Source: Motiliproteus sp963974645
GTDB lineage: Bacteria; Pseudomonadota; Gammaproteobacteria; Pseudomonadales; Balneatricaceae
Direction: 5' to 3'
Assembly: GCA_963974645.1 (NCBI GenBank)
Contig: CAXBEA010000001.1
Coordinates: 1 to 64,000 of the forward strand
Length of the DNA stretch: 64,000 nucleotides
Notes under the pieces: generated by a model
What the model was told of the DNA's origin: nothing
What the model saw: only the letters and a program-made list of their open reading frames with translations
Databases searched by the model: none
Position numbers and translations under genes: made by a program
Part shown: positions 52,125-60,516 of the stretch, piece after piece
Layout of the letters: every line of letters begins with the position of its first letter
Position numbering within the stretch: the first letter of the stretch is position 1

Positions 52125-54392
52125 GTGATTTCTTCCCTTAGGCCTGTGTTTGCCAACTTGCATCGTCAGGCTGTAATCCAGTATCAGCGTCGTTTGTTGG
52201 TTTTGGTAGGGAGCTCTGAGTGGTCTTTGCTTTGTTTGGATCAATTGCCGCAGGCGTTGATTGAGAAACCTGGGCTCTGGGTTGCGCCCCTGCCTGTAAT
52301 ACCCTCTGCTGCTTCGGTTTTCTGTGTCAATCTGGCAAAGGCTACCTGGGTGAAGCCATCGCGTTGCCATCAGGTGCTAGGTCAGGAGTTCAGCTGGGTT
52401 GTCGTCGATGCTTTCGACGGTCTTGATCCTGACGCGCTAGGCGCCAGTAGTGGAGCCTTGTGTGGTGGGGGGCTGCTGGTGTTACTGTTACCCGCCCTGC
52501 ACTCTATAGATAAAAAACCTTTTGATCTTTGGCTGGAGCAGCATCTGCAGTCAACAACAGCTATGTTGGTTATTCGCCAGGCTATGCCGTTGGAGAATTC
52601 CCCTTGTTTTGATTCGAATCATCCACTTCTTGAATCAGGTCGCCGCTCCGCTACTGACATTGCACCTCAAAGCGACACTGAAGCTGCTTCTAGAACAAAC
52701 CTTAATCATGTCGATTCCGATGTTTGCCTTACTGCCGATCAGGCAGCGGCGGTCAAACAGATTATGCGCGTGGCTCAGGGGCACCGTCATCGCCCACTAG
52801 TGATCAGCGCTGACAGGGGGCGTGGTAAAAGTGCTTCGTTGGGGATCGCCGCTGCGAAACTACTGCTGCAGCGGCCACGTATAATTCGGGTTACAGCGCC
52901 AGCGGTGAGTGCCATCGAACCCCTATTTGCAAGGGTGCTGGCGTTGCTACCGGGCAGCTGTCGACAAGCGCATCAGGTACTTTTTGAGCAGGGCCGGGTT
53001 GAATTTGTCGCTTTGGATTTGTTGCTGCAGCAAGTCGATCGCGGCGATACGGCTGCTAGCCAATGTGATCTATTACTTGTTGATGAGGCGGCGGCTATTC
53101 CTGCTGCTATGCTAGAGCGCTTGCTGCGGCATCATTCGCGGATTGTTTTTTCTACCACCGTCCATGGCTACGAAGGTACCGGACGTGGTTTTTTGATCCG
53201 CTTTCGTCAGGCGCTGGATAAGTACACGCCGAGCTGGCGTCGGTTTGAATTAACAACGCCGATTCGCTGGTCTGATGAGGATCCGCTAGAGCGCTGGATC
53301 TTCGATACCCTGCTGCTCGATGCCGAACCAGATTCGCAGCCCAGAACTGCTGTCGAGTTGTCCCAGACCCATTTCTGTCACTGGACATCGGAACAGCTGC
53401 TGGCGCATCCACAGCAACTGCGACAGCTCTTTGCGCTGCTGGTACAGGCGCATTACCGGACTCGGCCGAGCGATCTGCGTGACCTGCTGGATAATCCGCT
53501 ATTGCACGTTTGGCTTTTACATTCGACCCCTAAATTCAACGCTACATCGCAACTACTTGGTGTAGTGCTCGTGTCTGTAGAAGGCGGCTTTGAACCGCCG
53601 CTGGCAGATCAGATTTGGCTGGGGCAGCGACGGCCGGTCGGGCATCTTCTGCCGCAAGTGCTCGCCGCACAGTCAGGGTGGCGGCAGGCGCCGCTGCTAC
53701 ACTTCTGGCGGGTGCTGCGTATCGCTGTACCCGAGTCACTTCGTCGCCAGGGCATCGGTAGGGAGATGATTCGGCGTCTCGGTGATCACGCGATTCAACA
53801 AGGCGAGGTTGATATTCTGGGTACTAGCTTCGGCGCCAGCGTCGATCTGCTGCCTTTCTGGCATTCTCTATCAATGCGCCCGTTGCGGTTGGGGATTACG
53901 CCCGATGCCAGCAGTGGCTGTGTATCGCTGCTATATGGATCTGGGTGCTCGGCGTCGGGCCAGGATTTTCTGGCGCTGGCCGGACAACGGTTTGCCCAGG
54001 ATCTTCTTAGGCAGCTACAGGGGGTCAATGCAGACTTGGATCCGACCCTGGTTCGACAGCTGCTTCAGCAGTGCAGGGGGCTGCATCCTGAGCCGGTTGA
54101 TCAGCAAGATCAGCATGACCTCTATACGCTGGTTTTCGGCCAGCGAGGGTGGCAGCAGGTCGAGCCAGCACTCTATCGTTGGACCCTGCAGCAGCTAGCA
54201 GGCCCTGATGTCTGTCTGGAGCCGTTGCTGGAACGGGTGTTGATCTATCGACTGATTCAGCGCCGTGATTGGGCAGAGATCTTGCCGTTGCTGCAATACA
54301 CCGGTGTCCGCCAGGCTGAGCGCTGGTTACGTTCCAGGCTCAAGCCACTCTTTGCCCATCTACCCCTGACAATTGGTATCAGCGCTGAATGA
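52125..54392 (+). CDS. tmcA: tRNA(Met) cytidine acetyltransferase
   Basis: 755 aa from GTG 52125, preferred because GGAG lies 6 nt upstream and the conserved N-terminus begins just after; a TTG 39 nt earlier is possible. RecD-like helicase domain: Walker A VISADRGRGKSASLG and Walker B LLLVDEAAAIPAAML. GNAT acetyltransferase domain: FWRVLRIAVPESLRRQGIGREMIRRL. C-terminal tRNA-binding region. It forms ac4C34 in elongator tRNA(Met). Confidence 0.93.
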   Translation: MISSLRPVFANLHRQAVIQYQRRLLVLVGSSEWSLLCLDQLPQALIEKPGLWVAPLPVIPSAASVFCVNLAKATWVKPSRCHQVLGQEFSWVVVDAFDGLDPDALGASSGALCGGGLLVLLLPALHSIDKKPFDLWLEQHLQSTTAMLVIRQAMPLENSPCFDSNHPLLESGRRSATDIAPQSDTEAASRTNLNHVDSDVCLTADQAAAVKQIMRVAQGHRHRPLVISADRGRGKSASLGIAAAKLLLQRPRIIRVTAPAVSAIEPLFARVLALLPGSCRQAHQVLFEQGRVEFVALDLLLQQVDRGDTAASQCDLLLVDEAAAIPAAMLERLLRHHSRIVFSTTVHGYEGTGRGFLIRFRQALDKYTPSWRRFELTTPIRWSDEDPLERWIFDTLLLDAEPDSQPRTAVELSQTHFCHWTSEQLLAHPQQLRQLFALLVQAHYRTRPSDLRDLLDNPLLHVWLLHSTPKFNATSQLLGVVLVSVEGGFEPPLADQIWLGQRRPVGHLLPQVLAAQSGWRQAPLLHFWRVLRIAVPESLRRQGIGREMIRRLGDHAIQQGEVDILGTSFGASVDLLPFWHSLSMRPLRLGITPDASSGCVSLLYGSGCSASGQDFLALAGQRFAQDLLRQLQGVNADLDPTLVRQLLQQCRGLHPEPVDQQDQHDLYTLVFGQRGWQQVEPALYRWTLQQLAGPDVCLEPLLERVLIYRLIQRRDWAEILPLLQYTGVRQAERWLRSRLKPLFAHLPLTIGISAE

Positions 54393-54462
54393 GCTACGGC
54401 GACTGGGTTATTGTTAGTCGTCGGTTTTCAATGGTTATTGAACGCGTATCTGCGAGGTGTTG

Positions 54463-55203
54463 ATGCTGTCCTTTGAATTGATCGGCCATCGTGGCTATCC
54501 GTCACGCTATCCAGAAAATACCCTGTTGGGCTTTGAGCAGGCGATCGACGCGGGTGCGCGTTATATCGAGGCCGATGTCCAGCTAAGTGCCGATGCAATC
54601 CCTTTCGTTTTTCATGATCGCGATCTGACGCGTCTCTGTGCTGTTCAGGGGACTATCCACCAGCTGCGTGCTGAGCAGCTGCTGCGATGTTCTCCCCATG
54701 CACCTGAGGCTTTTGCCAGCCGGTATAAGGGGATACCTATGTTGCGGCTCGATCAGCTGGTCAAGCTGTTGCAACGCCAGCCCCAAGTGACTCTTTTTTT
54801 AGAGTTGAAGCGGGGGATGCTGCAGACGCTTGCGCCTGCATTGGCGGTGGCAACAGTGATCGAGCTGATTGAGCCGGTACGCTCGCAGATAGTGCTGATC
54901 AGTTTTTCAATCAAACTGCTTGCGTGCGCTCAGCAACAGGGTTGGCAGCGGCTGGCGCCGGTGTTGACCCGCTGGAATCAGTTAGGCCATCGGTCGGTTC
55001 AGGCGCTTACTCCCGAGTGGCTTTTTCTCGATCAGCAGCAGATCCCCCAGGGTGTGAATTACACGGCAGCGAATCCGAAATTGGCGATCTACGAGGTGTC
55101 GGATATCAACATCGCTCAAGCCCTGTCGGAACGGGGTGTGCACTGGATTGAGACGGATTCGATCGGAGAGATGCTGACGTTAAAACGGTGTTTATTGAGT
55201 TGA
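54463..55203 (+). CDS. Glycerophosphodiester phosphodiesterase
   Basis: 246 aa from ATG 54463, with GAGG 5 nt upstream. GDPD TIM-barrel: LIGHRGYPSRYPENTLLGFEQA with the two catalytic His/Arg positions, IEADVQLSADAIPFVFHDRDL with the metal-binding Glu-Asp and second His, and VTLFLELKRG. No signal peptide, so cytoplasmic UgpQ-like. Hydrolyses glycerophosphodiesters to glycerol-3-phosphate. In Pseudomonas a gene of this family also precedes the PilZ-lol region. Confidence 0.9.
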   Translation: MLSFELIGHRGYPSRYPENTLLGFEQAIDAGARYIEADVQLSADAIPFVFHDRDLTRLCAVQGTIHQLRAEQLLRCSPHAPEAFASRYKGIPMLRLDQLVKLLQRQPQVTLFLELKRGMLQTLAPALAVATVIELIEPVRSQIVLISFSIKLLACAQQQGWQRLAPVLTRWNQLGHRSVQALTPEWLFLDQQQIPQGVNYTAANPKLAIYEVSDINIAQALSERGVHWIETDSIGEMLTLKRCLLS

Positions 55204-55219
55204 ATCGCCCGCGCTCCAT

Positions 55220-55402
55220 TCACTTTGTATTCAAGTGCGAGCTATCCAGGTGACGCTTAAATATTGAGCAGATCCCGCGCGGCCGGCCGCCGCGAAAACG
55301 GCAGCGGGGGCCTTGGCTGCTCCGTAAGAACTGCTGGCAGTCCTGGCAGTTGCGTCTGGGTGGTGACGGCTTGATCTGTTTGGCAGGGATGTGAACGGAC
55401 AT
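55220..55402 (-). CDS. Small Cys-rich protein (possible zinc ribbon)
   Basis: 60 aa: NCQDCQQFLRSSQGPRCRF followed by RPRGICSIF gives four cysteines in a CxxC...C...C pattern with many Arg residues. This suggests a zinc-binding nucleic-acid-associated peptide. It starts 3 nt after the winged-helix gene, so it is the last gene of the minus-strand operon from 57738. The overlapping 80-codon frame (55231-55473) is Ser/Arg-rich and unconserved in character, so this frame is preferred. Confidence 0.55.
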   Translation of the reverse strand: MSVHIPAKQIKPSPPRRNCQDCQQFLRSSQGPRCRFRGGRPRGICSIFKRHLDSSHLNTK

Positions 55403-55405
55403 GGC

Positions 55406-55753
55406 TCAGCTGGGTGCCATGTCCAGCAATCGATACAGCGCCTGCTGGTGCTGTTCAACCCAGGCCTGATCAAAGGGGCCCCAGCTATTCAGTCGGTAGA
55501 ATCCGGCGTTATTGCGCACCCCATCCTGTACAAACTCCACCTCTAAACCCAATCCCGGTAGCGCCTTGATGATGTCTTGCAGGGTGCGTCTTGGCCACCC
55601 GGTCAGACGCATCAACTCGGGGACGCAGGGGCGTGGTTGGCTATAAATTAATTGAGCCACGATAAGCCGGCGGGCAAAGGTTGGGTTGAACTCCTCGAGG
55701 CTGCAAGTCTCGATGGCATCGGTGTTGAGAGGAGCGTGGGCGCTAGGCTGCAT
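55406..55753 (-). CDS. Winged-helix DNA-binding-like protein
   Basis: 115 aa. ARRLIVAQLIYSQPRPCVPELMRLTGWPRRTLQDIIKAL forms a clear helix-turn-helix, and the following EVEFVQDGVRNNAGFYRLN a beta wing. The remainder is short. Small stand-alone transcription factor or DNA-binding accessory protein; target unknown. It overlaps the gene upstream by 1 nt (operon). Confidence 0.7.
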   Translation of the reverse strand: MQPSAHAPLNTDAIETCSLEEFNPTFARRLIVAQLIYSQPRPCVPELMRLTGWPRRTLQDIIKALPGLGLEVEFVQDGVRNNAGFYRLNSWGPFDQAWVEQHQQALYRLLDMAPS

Positions 55754-56187
55754 CAGTTTTTCTTATCCTCTTCGGCTGGAATCTGTTTTTCGTTTAACTT
55801 GGCTGCTCCGGTTGTACTATCAGTGGTTTGACCTTTGGCAGTAGTTTGATCTGGGGCAGTAGCTTGACCCTGGGCAGTAGTTTGATCTTGGGCAGCGGTT
55901 TGATATTGGGCATCATGACGGTCTTGATCGAATTGACCGCGAATATCAAAGTGTTTGTTGAGCCAGCGTAGGTAGTATTTCCAGATCACTAAAGCCGGTA
56001 CAAGCCAGAGCATAATCGCCAGTAGATTCATGCTGCCTTTGTGGGTTTCGGGCCCGAGTTGTGCCATCCATTCCATCAGCTGCCAGTGGCGTAGCAGGTA
56101 AAACCAGCCCAGTAGTCCAGCGCAGCCTAGGGCCAGTAGAATGTAGTAGAGCGGCTTGTGCTGGGTGGTTTTCGGGTCGGTCGTCAT
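55753..56187 (-). CDS. Two-helix membrane protein with repetitive tail
   Basis: 144 aa. Two transmembrane helices (about 12-30 and 48-67) are followed by an unstructured Gln/Thr-rich tail (QDQTTAQGQATAPDQTTAKG) encoded by four to five imperfect 18-nt DNA repeats near 55840-55915. Tail length therefore probably varies between strains. Within the PilZ - Tus-like - winged-helix operon. Function unknown. Confidence 0.65.
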   Translation of the reverse strand: MTTDPKTTQHKPLYYILLALGCAGLLGWFYLLRHWQLMEWMAQLGPETHKGSMNLLAIMLWLVPALVIWKYYLRWLNKHFDIRGQFDQDRHDAQYQTAAQDQTTAQGQATAPDQTTAKGQTTDSTTGAAKLNEKQIPAEEDKKN

Positions 56188-56189
56188 AG

Positions 56190-56232
56190 GTTGATTGTCA
56201 TCTGTTGATTGTCATCTGTTGATTGTCATAAG
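56190..56232. repeat. 14-nt tandem repeat (three copies)
   Basis: Three head-to-tail copies of TTGATTGTCATCTG lie between the Tus-like gene and the membrane-protein gene, covering the latter's ribosome-binding region. Confidence 0.8.
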
Positions 56233-56239
56233 TTAACGG

Positions 56240-57121
56240 TCATCGGTAAAGGTGAATTCGTAAGCTCGCCAGAAAGGGTTCCAGATCGATACGGCTGTCG
56301 CTGCGGATTTGACGGCTGCGTTGCGCTTGCGCTATCAGGCTGGGGCTGTTGTGCTCGGGAAAAGGTTGCTCGGGATCATAACCGAACAGCAGCGGCAGCG
56401 ACAGATTCATCGCCTGTCGCAGTGGCGCGGTTGGGTAGCTCAGATTGGCGCGCATTAAGGGCGCCTGCTGCTGGATCTGCGCAAGCGAGGTGCCTGGACT
56501 CAACCGTTGGAGCCTGTCGAGTTGAAGCTGTACATGCGGCTTATCGATGCCCAGGCGGAGCAGCATCTGCTGTGCTTGATCTAGAGTGATCCGTTTGATG
56601 CTACGGCCGCTGGTATACCAGTTGAAGCCCACCCGCTCGGGTTGTCTTGGGACTGCGGGGATCAGCCGGTAGCATTGTTTTAGGTGTAACCTGGCCAGCC
56701 CCTTGTGCTCCAAGGCCTCTCGTAATGCGTTCGGGCGCTGGTTGAGCGGCTCTAGGAGATCGTCGGGGGTTTTTTTTTGATCCGTTTGTTGTTCTTTTTT
56801 AAGTACCGCCAGCGACTGGCGAAAAGCGCTCTTGGCAAGGTTTGCGTCAGCCGCCGCTGCGAGCAGCGCTGGATCTGAGGCAATCAGCCCATGACAGCTG
56901 CGGGTGCGCCGACCATCACCCTGATCGGCGTGCCAGAGGTCACAATACAGATCGATCGCTTTTTGGCGCGGGTCAAGATTGGCCGCTTGTTCCTGGTCGG
57001 TAAGCGGCACCCAGAGCGGCAGGGTAGAACTGCGCAACGCTGTAGCCAGCGACGTCAGGGCTGAGGTCATCGCTTCAAAAGTCATCACCAGCTGCGCATC
57101 GGCAGTCAGAGGCGCAGTCAA
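56240..57121 (-). CDS. Tus-like DNA replication terminus site-binding protein
   Basis: 293 aa, similar length to E. coli Tus (309). Segments align in order with Tus: SCHGLIASDPALLAAAADAN with the Tus region after its core, LIPAVPRQPERVGFNWYTSG with the segment ending FGW, and the terminal ASLRIHLYR with Tus PRLHLYV. It is Arg/Lys/Gln-rich as expected for a DNA-binding protein. The assignment is from pattern recall and moderate. Overlaps the PilZ gene by 4 nt. Confidence 0.6.
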   Translation of the reverse strand: MTAPLTADAQLVMTFEAMTSALTSLATALRSSTLPLWVPLTDQEQAANLDPRQKAIDLYCDLWHADQGDGRRTRSCHGLIASDPALLAAAADANLAKSAFRQSLAVLKKEQQTDQKKTPDDLLEPLNQRPNALREALEHKGLARLHLKQCYRLIPAVPRQPERVGFNWYTSGRSIKRITLDQAQQMLLRLGIDKPHVQLQLDRLQRLSPGTSLAQIQQQAPLMRANLSYPTAPLRQAMNLSLPLLFGYDPEQPFPEHNSPSLIAQAQRSRQIRSDSRIDLEPFLASLRIHLYR

Positions 57122-57738
57122 AGGGTTTGCTCGTCTTCTGGCTGTTGCTGGCTGAGTCGCTGGCTGCGCCGCTGCTGCGCCTGATGGCTGAGGATATGGC
57201 GCGCGATCAGATCACGGGACGACTCTGCCAGATTGACAAATTGCAGTCCGAGCTGGCTGTTCGGGCCCTCTTTGGGCAGTAAATAGATTACTTTGGCCAG
57301 GGTTTGCAGCGCATATCCCTCGGGGAATAGTCTGATTCTTAGGGCGCAGAGGCTATCGATTGCTAAGGGTTGTTGGGTCGAGACCGCTAGCCCTCCTTCG
57401 CTGATCGATAGGGGTTGCAGGGATTGGTTTGAGTCCTCTTTGTCTGTTTGCCGCGCCAGCCGGTCAATTTTACCATTCAGCAGCTGCAGCGCAGCGGCCA
57501 GTACGCTGCTAGTTTCGGAAAGCTTAAACAGTTGTTGCTGCAGCTCCTGATCAACATGCTGTAGATCGTTCAGCAGCTCAAATTGTGACGAGTAGGGGAA
57601 TAGGCTGTTGAGAACGGCCTCGTCGTCTGTCGCGATGCCCTCAGATACAGGTACCAGCTCGATCAGGGCGTTATCTACAATACGAAAACTCAGGCGGCGC
57701 TCAGGGTCTGGTGTTAATGGCATAGAGGTCAGTGGCAT
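57118..57738 (-). CDS. PilZ-domain c-di-GMP-binding protein
   Basis: 206 aa. N-terminal RRLSFRIVDN holds the RxxxR-like motif, and the C-terminal LSISEGGLAVSTQ provides the (D/N)xSxxG segment of a PilZ domain (about 110-190). A helical middle region separates them. First gene of the minus-strand operon. It lies divergent to lolC, the same neighbourhood as the PilZ gene of Pseudomonas (PA2989-like). Confidence 0.8.
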   Translation of the reverse strand: MPLTSMPLTPDPERRLSFRIVDNALIELVPVSEGIATDDEAVLNSLFPYSSQFELLNDLQHVDQELQQQLFKLSETSSVLAAALQLLNGKIDRLARQTDKEDSNQSLQPLSISEGGLAVSTQQPLAIDSLCALRIRLFPEGYALQTLAKVIYLLPKEGPNSQLGLQFVNLAESSRDLIARHILSHQAQQRRSQRLSQQQPEDEQTL

Positions 57739-57859
57739 AGGGATGAATAAGGCGGTGGTTGCTCAGGTTGGTTGGAGATCTAGATAATATACCAGAAAAA
57801 TCATGCGATGCCGTCGTACGGGCTAGGTGGGCTGGAACGGTTATGGTTTAATGCGGCCC

Positions 57860-59107
57860 ATGTTTAGACCTCTCTCTTTATACATCGGCTGGCGTTATAC
57901 CGGCGCTAAACGCCGCAATAACTTCATCTCATTCATCTCGTTGGTGTCGACACTCGGGTTAACCCTGGGCGTTGCCGTGTTGATTTTGGTGCTGTCGGTA
58001 ATGAACGGCTTTGATCGCGAATTGCGTCAGCGAATCCTCGGCATGGTGCCGCACGCGACCCTGTCGGGTTATCAACAGGAGCTGCGAGACTGGCCTGCGC
58101 TGATTGATCGGATCAGCAAGTACCCCAAGGTGGAAGGCGCTGCACCCTATATAGAAGCTCAGGGGATGCTGACCAACCGTGGTCAGGTTCAGGGTACCCT
58201 GGTTTATGGTATCGACCCGGTCTATGAACAGCGGGTCTCTATCATTGGCAATCATATGCAGCAGGGGCGTATCGAGGCACTAAAGCCTGGTGAGTTTGGC
58301 ATCGTGCTGGGGGATATACTGTCGCGGATGCTGGGTGCCAGAGTGGGTGACAAGGTCACCCTGGTGTTGCCCGAGGCATCGATATCGGTTGCGGGTGTGT
58401 TTCCACGGCTGAAGCGATTTACTGTCGTCGGTGTGTTCAAAGTAGGCGCCGAGTTGGATGCGTCTATGGCCTATATCCATCTGCAGGATGCGGCCAAGAT
58501 CAAGCGTATCGATAATGATGCCGTTGAGGGCATCCGACTTAAACTCGACAACCTCTTTGATGCGCCAGCCGAAGTCCGCCGTATCGCGGTGGCGGAGGGA
58601 GGGAAGCTGCGTGCCAGTGATTGGACCCGTACTCACGGCAACCTGTTTCAAGCAATTCAGTTAGAAAAAAAGATGATCGGCTTGCTGCTGTTTATTATCA
58701 TCGCGGTGGCTGCATTCAACATCGTCTCGACCCTGATTATGGTCGTCACTGACAAGCGTTCTGATATCGCTATCCTCCGCACCATGGGCGTCTCTTCGGC
58801 AACAATTATGCGCATCTTTATTATTCAGGGCGGGGTGATCGGCAGCTTTGGTACCCTGGTGGGGACCGCCTTGGGCATCCTGTTATCGCTAACGGTAACA
58901 GACCTGATCGCCTGGATGGAGCAGCTGTTTAACTTTCAAATCCTCAGTGCCGAAGTCTACTTTATCAGTTACCTCCCCTCGGAACTGCGTTGGGACGATG
59001 TCATCGTTATCTGCGCCAGCTCGCTGGCGATTAGCTTGCTGGCGACTATTTATCCGGCTTATCGCGCGGCTCAGACTAAACCTGCGGAGGCGCTGCGGTA
59101 TGAGTAG
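57860..59107 (+). CDS. lolC: Lipoprotein-releasing ABC transporter transmembrane protein (LolC/E family)
   Basis: 415 aa from ATG 57860 (MFRPLSLYIGWRYT), the conserved start; ATG 57851 or an upstream GTG are possible. Family features: FISFISLVSTLGLTLGVAVLILVLSVMNGFDRELR, the periplasmic hook region, and three C-terminal helices with NIVSTLIMVVTDKRSDIAILRTMG. Inner-membrane subunit that passes mature lipoproteins to LolA. Only one LolC/E-type gene is present, with no lolE after lolD. This suggests the single-subunit LolF-type arrangement. Confidence 0.92.
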   Translation: MFRPLSLYIGWRYTGAKRRNNFISFISLVSTLGLTLGVAVLILVLSVMNGFDRELRQRILGMVPHATLSGYQQELRDWPALIDRISKYPKVEGAAPYIEAQGMLTNRGQVQGTLVYGIDPVYEQRVSIIGNHMQQGRIEALKPGEFGIVLGDILSRMLGARVGDKVTLVLPEASISVAGVFPRLKRFTVVGVFKVGAELDASMAYIHLQDAAKIKRIDNDAVEGIRLKLDNLFDAPAEVRRIAVAEGGKLRASDWTRTHGNLFQAIQLEKKMIGLLLFIIIAVAAFNIVSTLIMVVTDKRSDIAILRTMGVSSATIMRIFIIQGGVIGSFGTLVGTALGILLSLTVTDLIAWMEQLFNFQILSAEVYFISYLPSELRWDDVIVICASSLAISLLATIYPAYRAAQTKPAEALRYE

Positions 59108-59795
59108 TATTACGCCTCAGTCGGTACTGAGCTGTCGCAACATCAGCAAGTTCTATGATGAAGCCGGTAGCCGCTTGGTGGTGTTGGACGACCTCCAGTT
59201 TCAAGTTCAAGTGGGCGAGCGGGTGGCGATCATCGGCAGCTCAGGTTCAGGTAAAAGTACACTGCTTAATATTCTCAGCGGCCTGGACGACCCCAGTGTC
59301 GGCGAAGTCCAGCTGCTTCAGCAATCCTTAACCGGGCTTAATGAAAACCGGCGTGCTGCCTTGCGCAACCGCGCGCTGGGATTCGTTTATCAGTTCCATC
59401 ACCTGCTGGCTGAGTTTAGCGCGCTGGAAAATGTGGCTATGCCGTTGTTGATCAATAACACCCCGCTGGATCAGGTGGAGTCGCGTGCCAGAACGATTCT
59501 TCAACGAGTAGGGCTGGGCGCAAGACTTCAGCATAAACCGGCCCAGTTAAGTGGTGGTGAGCGGCAACGGGTCGCAATTGCCCGTGCGTTGGTTGGCGAA
59601 CCGGCAACGGTATTGATGGATGAGCCGACAGGCAACCTGGATCGCAATACCGCAGAGGAGATTCAATCGCTGATGCTGGAGTTGAATCGTTCGCTCGATA
59701 TTGCTTTTGTGGTGGTTACACATGATGCGGAGTTAGCTTCGCAGATGGACCGGATGCTGAAACTCGATGGCGGCCAGCTACACCCGATCTCGTAG
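59100..59795 (+). CDS. lolD: Lipoprotein-releasing system ATPase LolD
   Basis: 231 aa from ATG 59100, which overlaps the end of lolC by 8 nt. Walker A IIGSSGSGKSTLLN, Q-loop GFVYQFHHLLAEF, signature LSGGERQRVAIARAL, Walker B TVLMDEPTGNLD and switch His VVVTHD. The HHLL after the Q-loop is typical of LolD. Powers lipoprotein release with the LolC/E-type partner. Confidence 0.95.
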   Translation: MSSITPQSVLSCRNISKFYDEAGSRLVVLDDLQFQVQVGERVAIIGSSGSGKSTLLNILSGLDDPSVGEVQLLQQSLTGLNENRRAALRNRALGFVYQFHHLLAEFSALENVAMPLLINNTPLDQVESRARTILQRVGLGARLQHKPAQLSGGERQRVAIARALVGEPATVLMDEPTGNLDRNTAEEIQSLMLELNRSLDIAFVVVTHDAELASQMDRMLKLDGGQLHPIS

Positions 59796-59836
59796 CCTAT
59801 GCCCTGAACAACGGCCTAGCAGCAGCGCCTGATAAT

Positions 59837-59884
59837 GTCTTAGATAGTTCCTTAGATAGTTCCTTAGATAGTTCCTTAGAAAGT
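59837..59884. repeat. 12-nt tandem repeat (about four copies)
   Basis: Units of CCTTAGATAGTT occur in tandem between lolD and the DUF2062 gene, the last unit diverged to CCTTAGAAAGTG. Confidence 0.85.
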
Positions 59885-59891
59885 GCTCCAG

Positions 59892-60428
59892 CTACTCTTT
59901 AGGCTTTTTCTTCTGGAGCCGATTCTGCTTTCGCTGCCGCCAGCTTTTTCCGACATGCCACGCCCATAGGAGGCGCACGCTGAAGAAACTAAGCACTGAA
60001 AAAAACAAACCACAAACCAGAGAGCCGAACAGTAGCGGCCACCAGATGTGAGACAACTCACCGCTGATCCATTCAAATGTCATGGTGAACTCTTGCTCAT
60101 GATCAGGCAGATTTAACAGCCAGGCACCGACCTTAAACGTAAAATAAAAAATTGGCGGCATCGTTAGCGGGTTGGTAATCCATACCAATCCAACCGATAT
60201 CGGTAGGTTGCTATGAATCAATATAGCTAATACGGCTGCGACCAGCATCTGCATCGGAATCGGCAAAAAAGCGCAAAAAATACCAACCAGAAACGCCAAG
60301 GATACTGAATTACGATTAAGGTGCCAGAGATTGGGGTTGTGCAACGCGCTGCCCAGCCGACTCAGGCTAGGATGTGCCTTTATCTTGGCTTCGTTGGGTA
60401 AGAATCGCTTAATAAATCTGCGTGGCAT
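59892..60428 (-). CDS. DUF2062 membrane protein
   Basis: 178 aa from ATG 60428 (MPRRFIKRFLPNEAKIKAHPSL), the conserved start; the upstream frame extension overlaps comEC. Several transmembrane helices include FLVGIFCAFLPIPMQMLVAAVLAILIHSNLPISVGLVWITNPLTMPPIFYFTF, the DUF2062 signature. A basic C-terminal tail (RQRKQNRLQKKK) follows. Located between lolD and comEC as in Pseudomonas. Function unknown. Confidence 0.88.
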   Translation of the reverse strand: MPRRFIKRFLPNEAKIKAHPSLSRLGSALHNPNLWHLNRNSVSLAFLVGIFCAFLPIPMQMLVAAVLAILIHSNLPISVGLVWITNPLTMPPIFYFTFKVGAWLLNLPDHEQEFTMTFEWISGELSHIWWPLLFGSLVCGLFFSVLSFFSVRLLWAWHVGKSWRQRKQNRLQKKKPKE

Positions 60429-60516
60429 TAAGACAGGGATCCAGCGAACGGGTGATAAGCTAAACTGCTGATTGATTATGCCTTCTATCACTTTGTAAGC
60501 CAACTGGAGTTCATGG

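Noticed and set aside
55231..55473. Alternative 80-codon frame overlapping the Cys-rich gene
   Set aside because: The 60-codon frame has a cysteine pattern, a start 3 nt after the upstream stop and operon spacing; the longer frame looks like its shadow.
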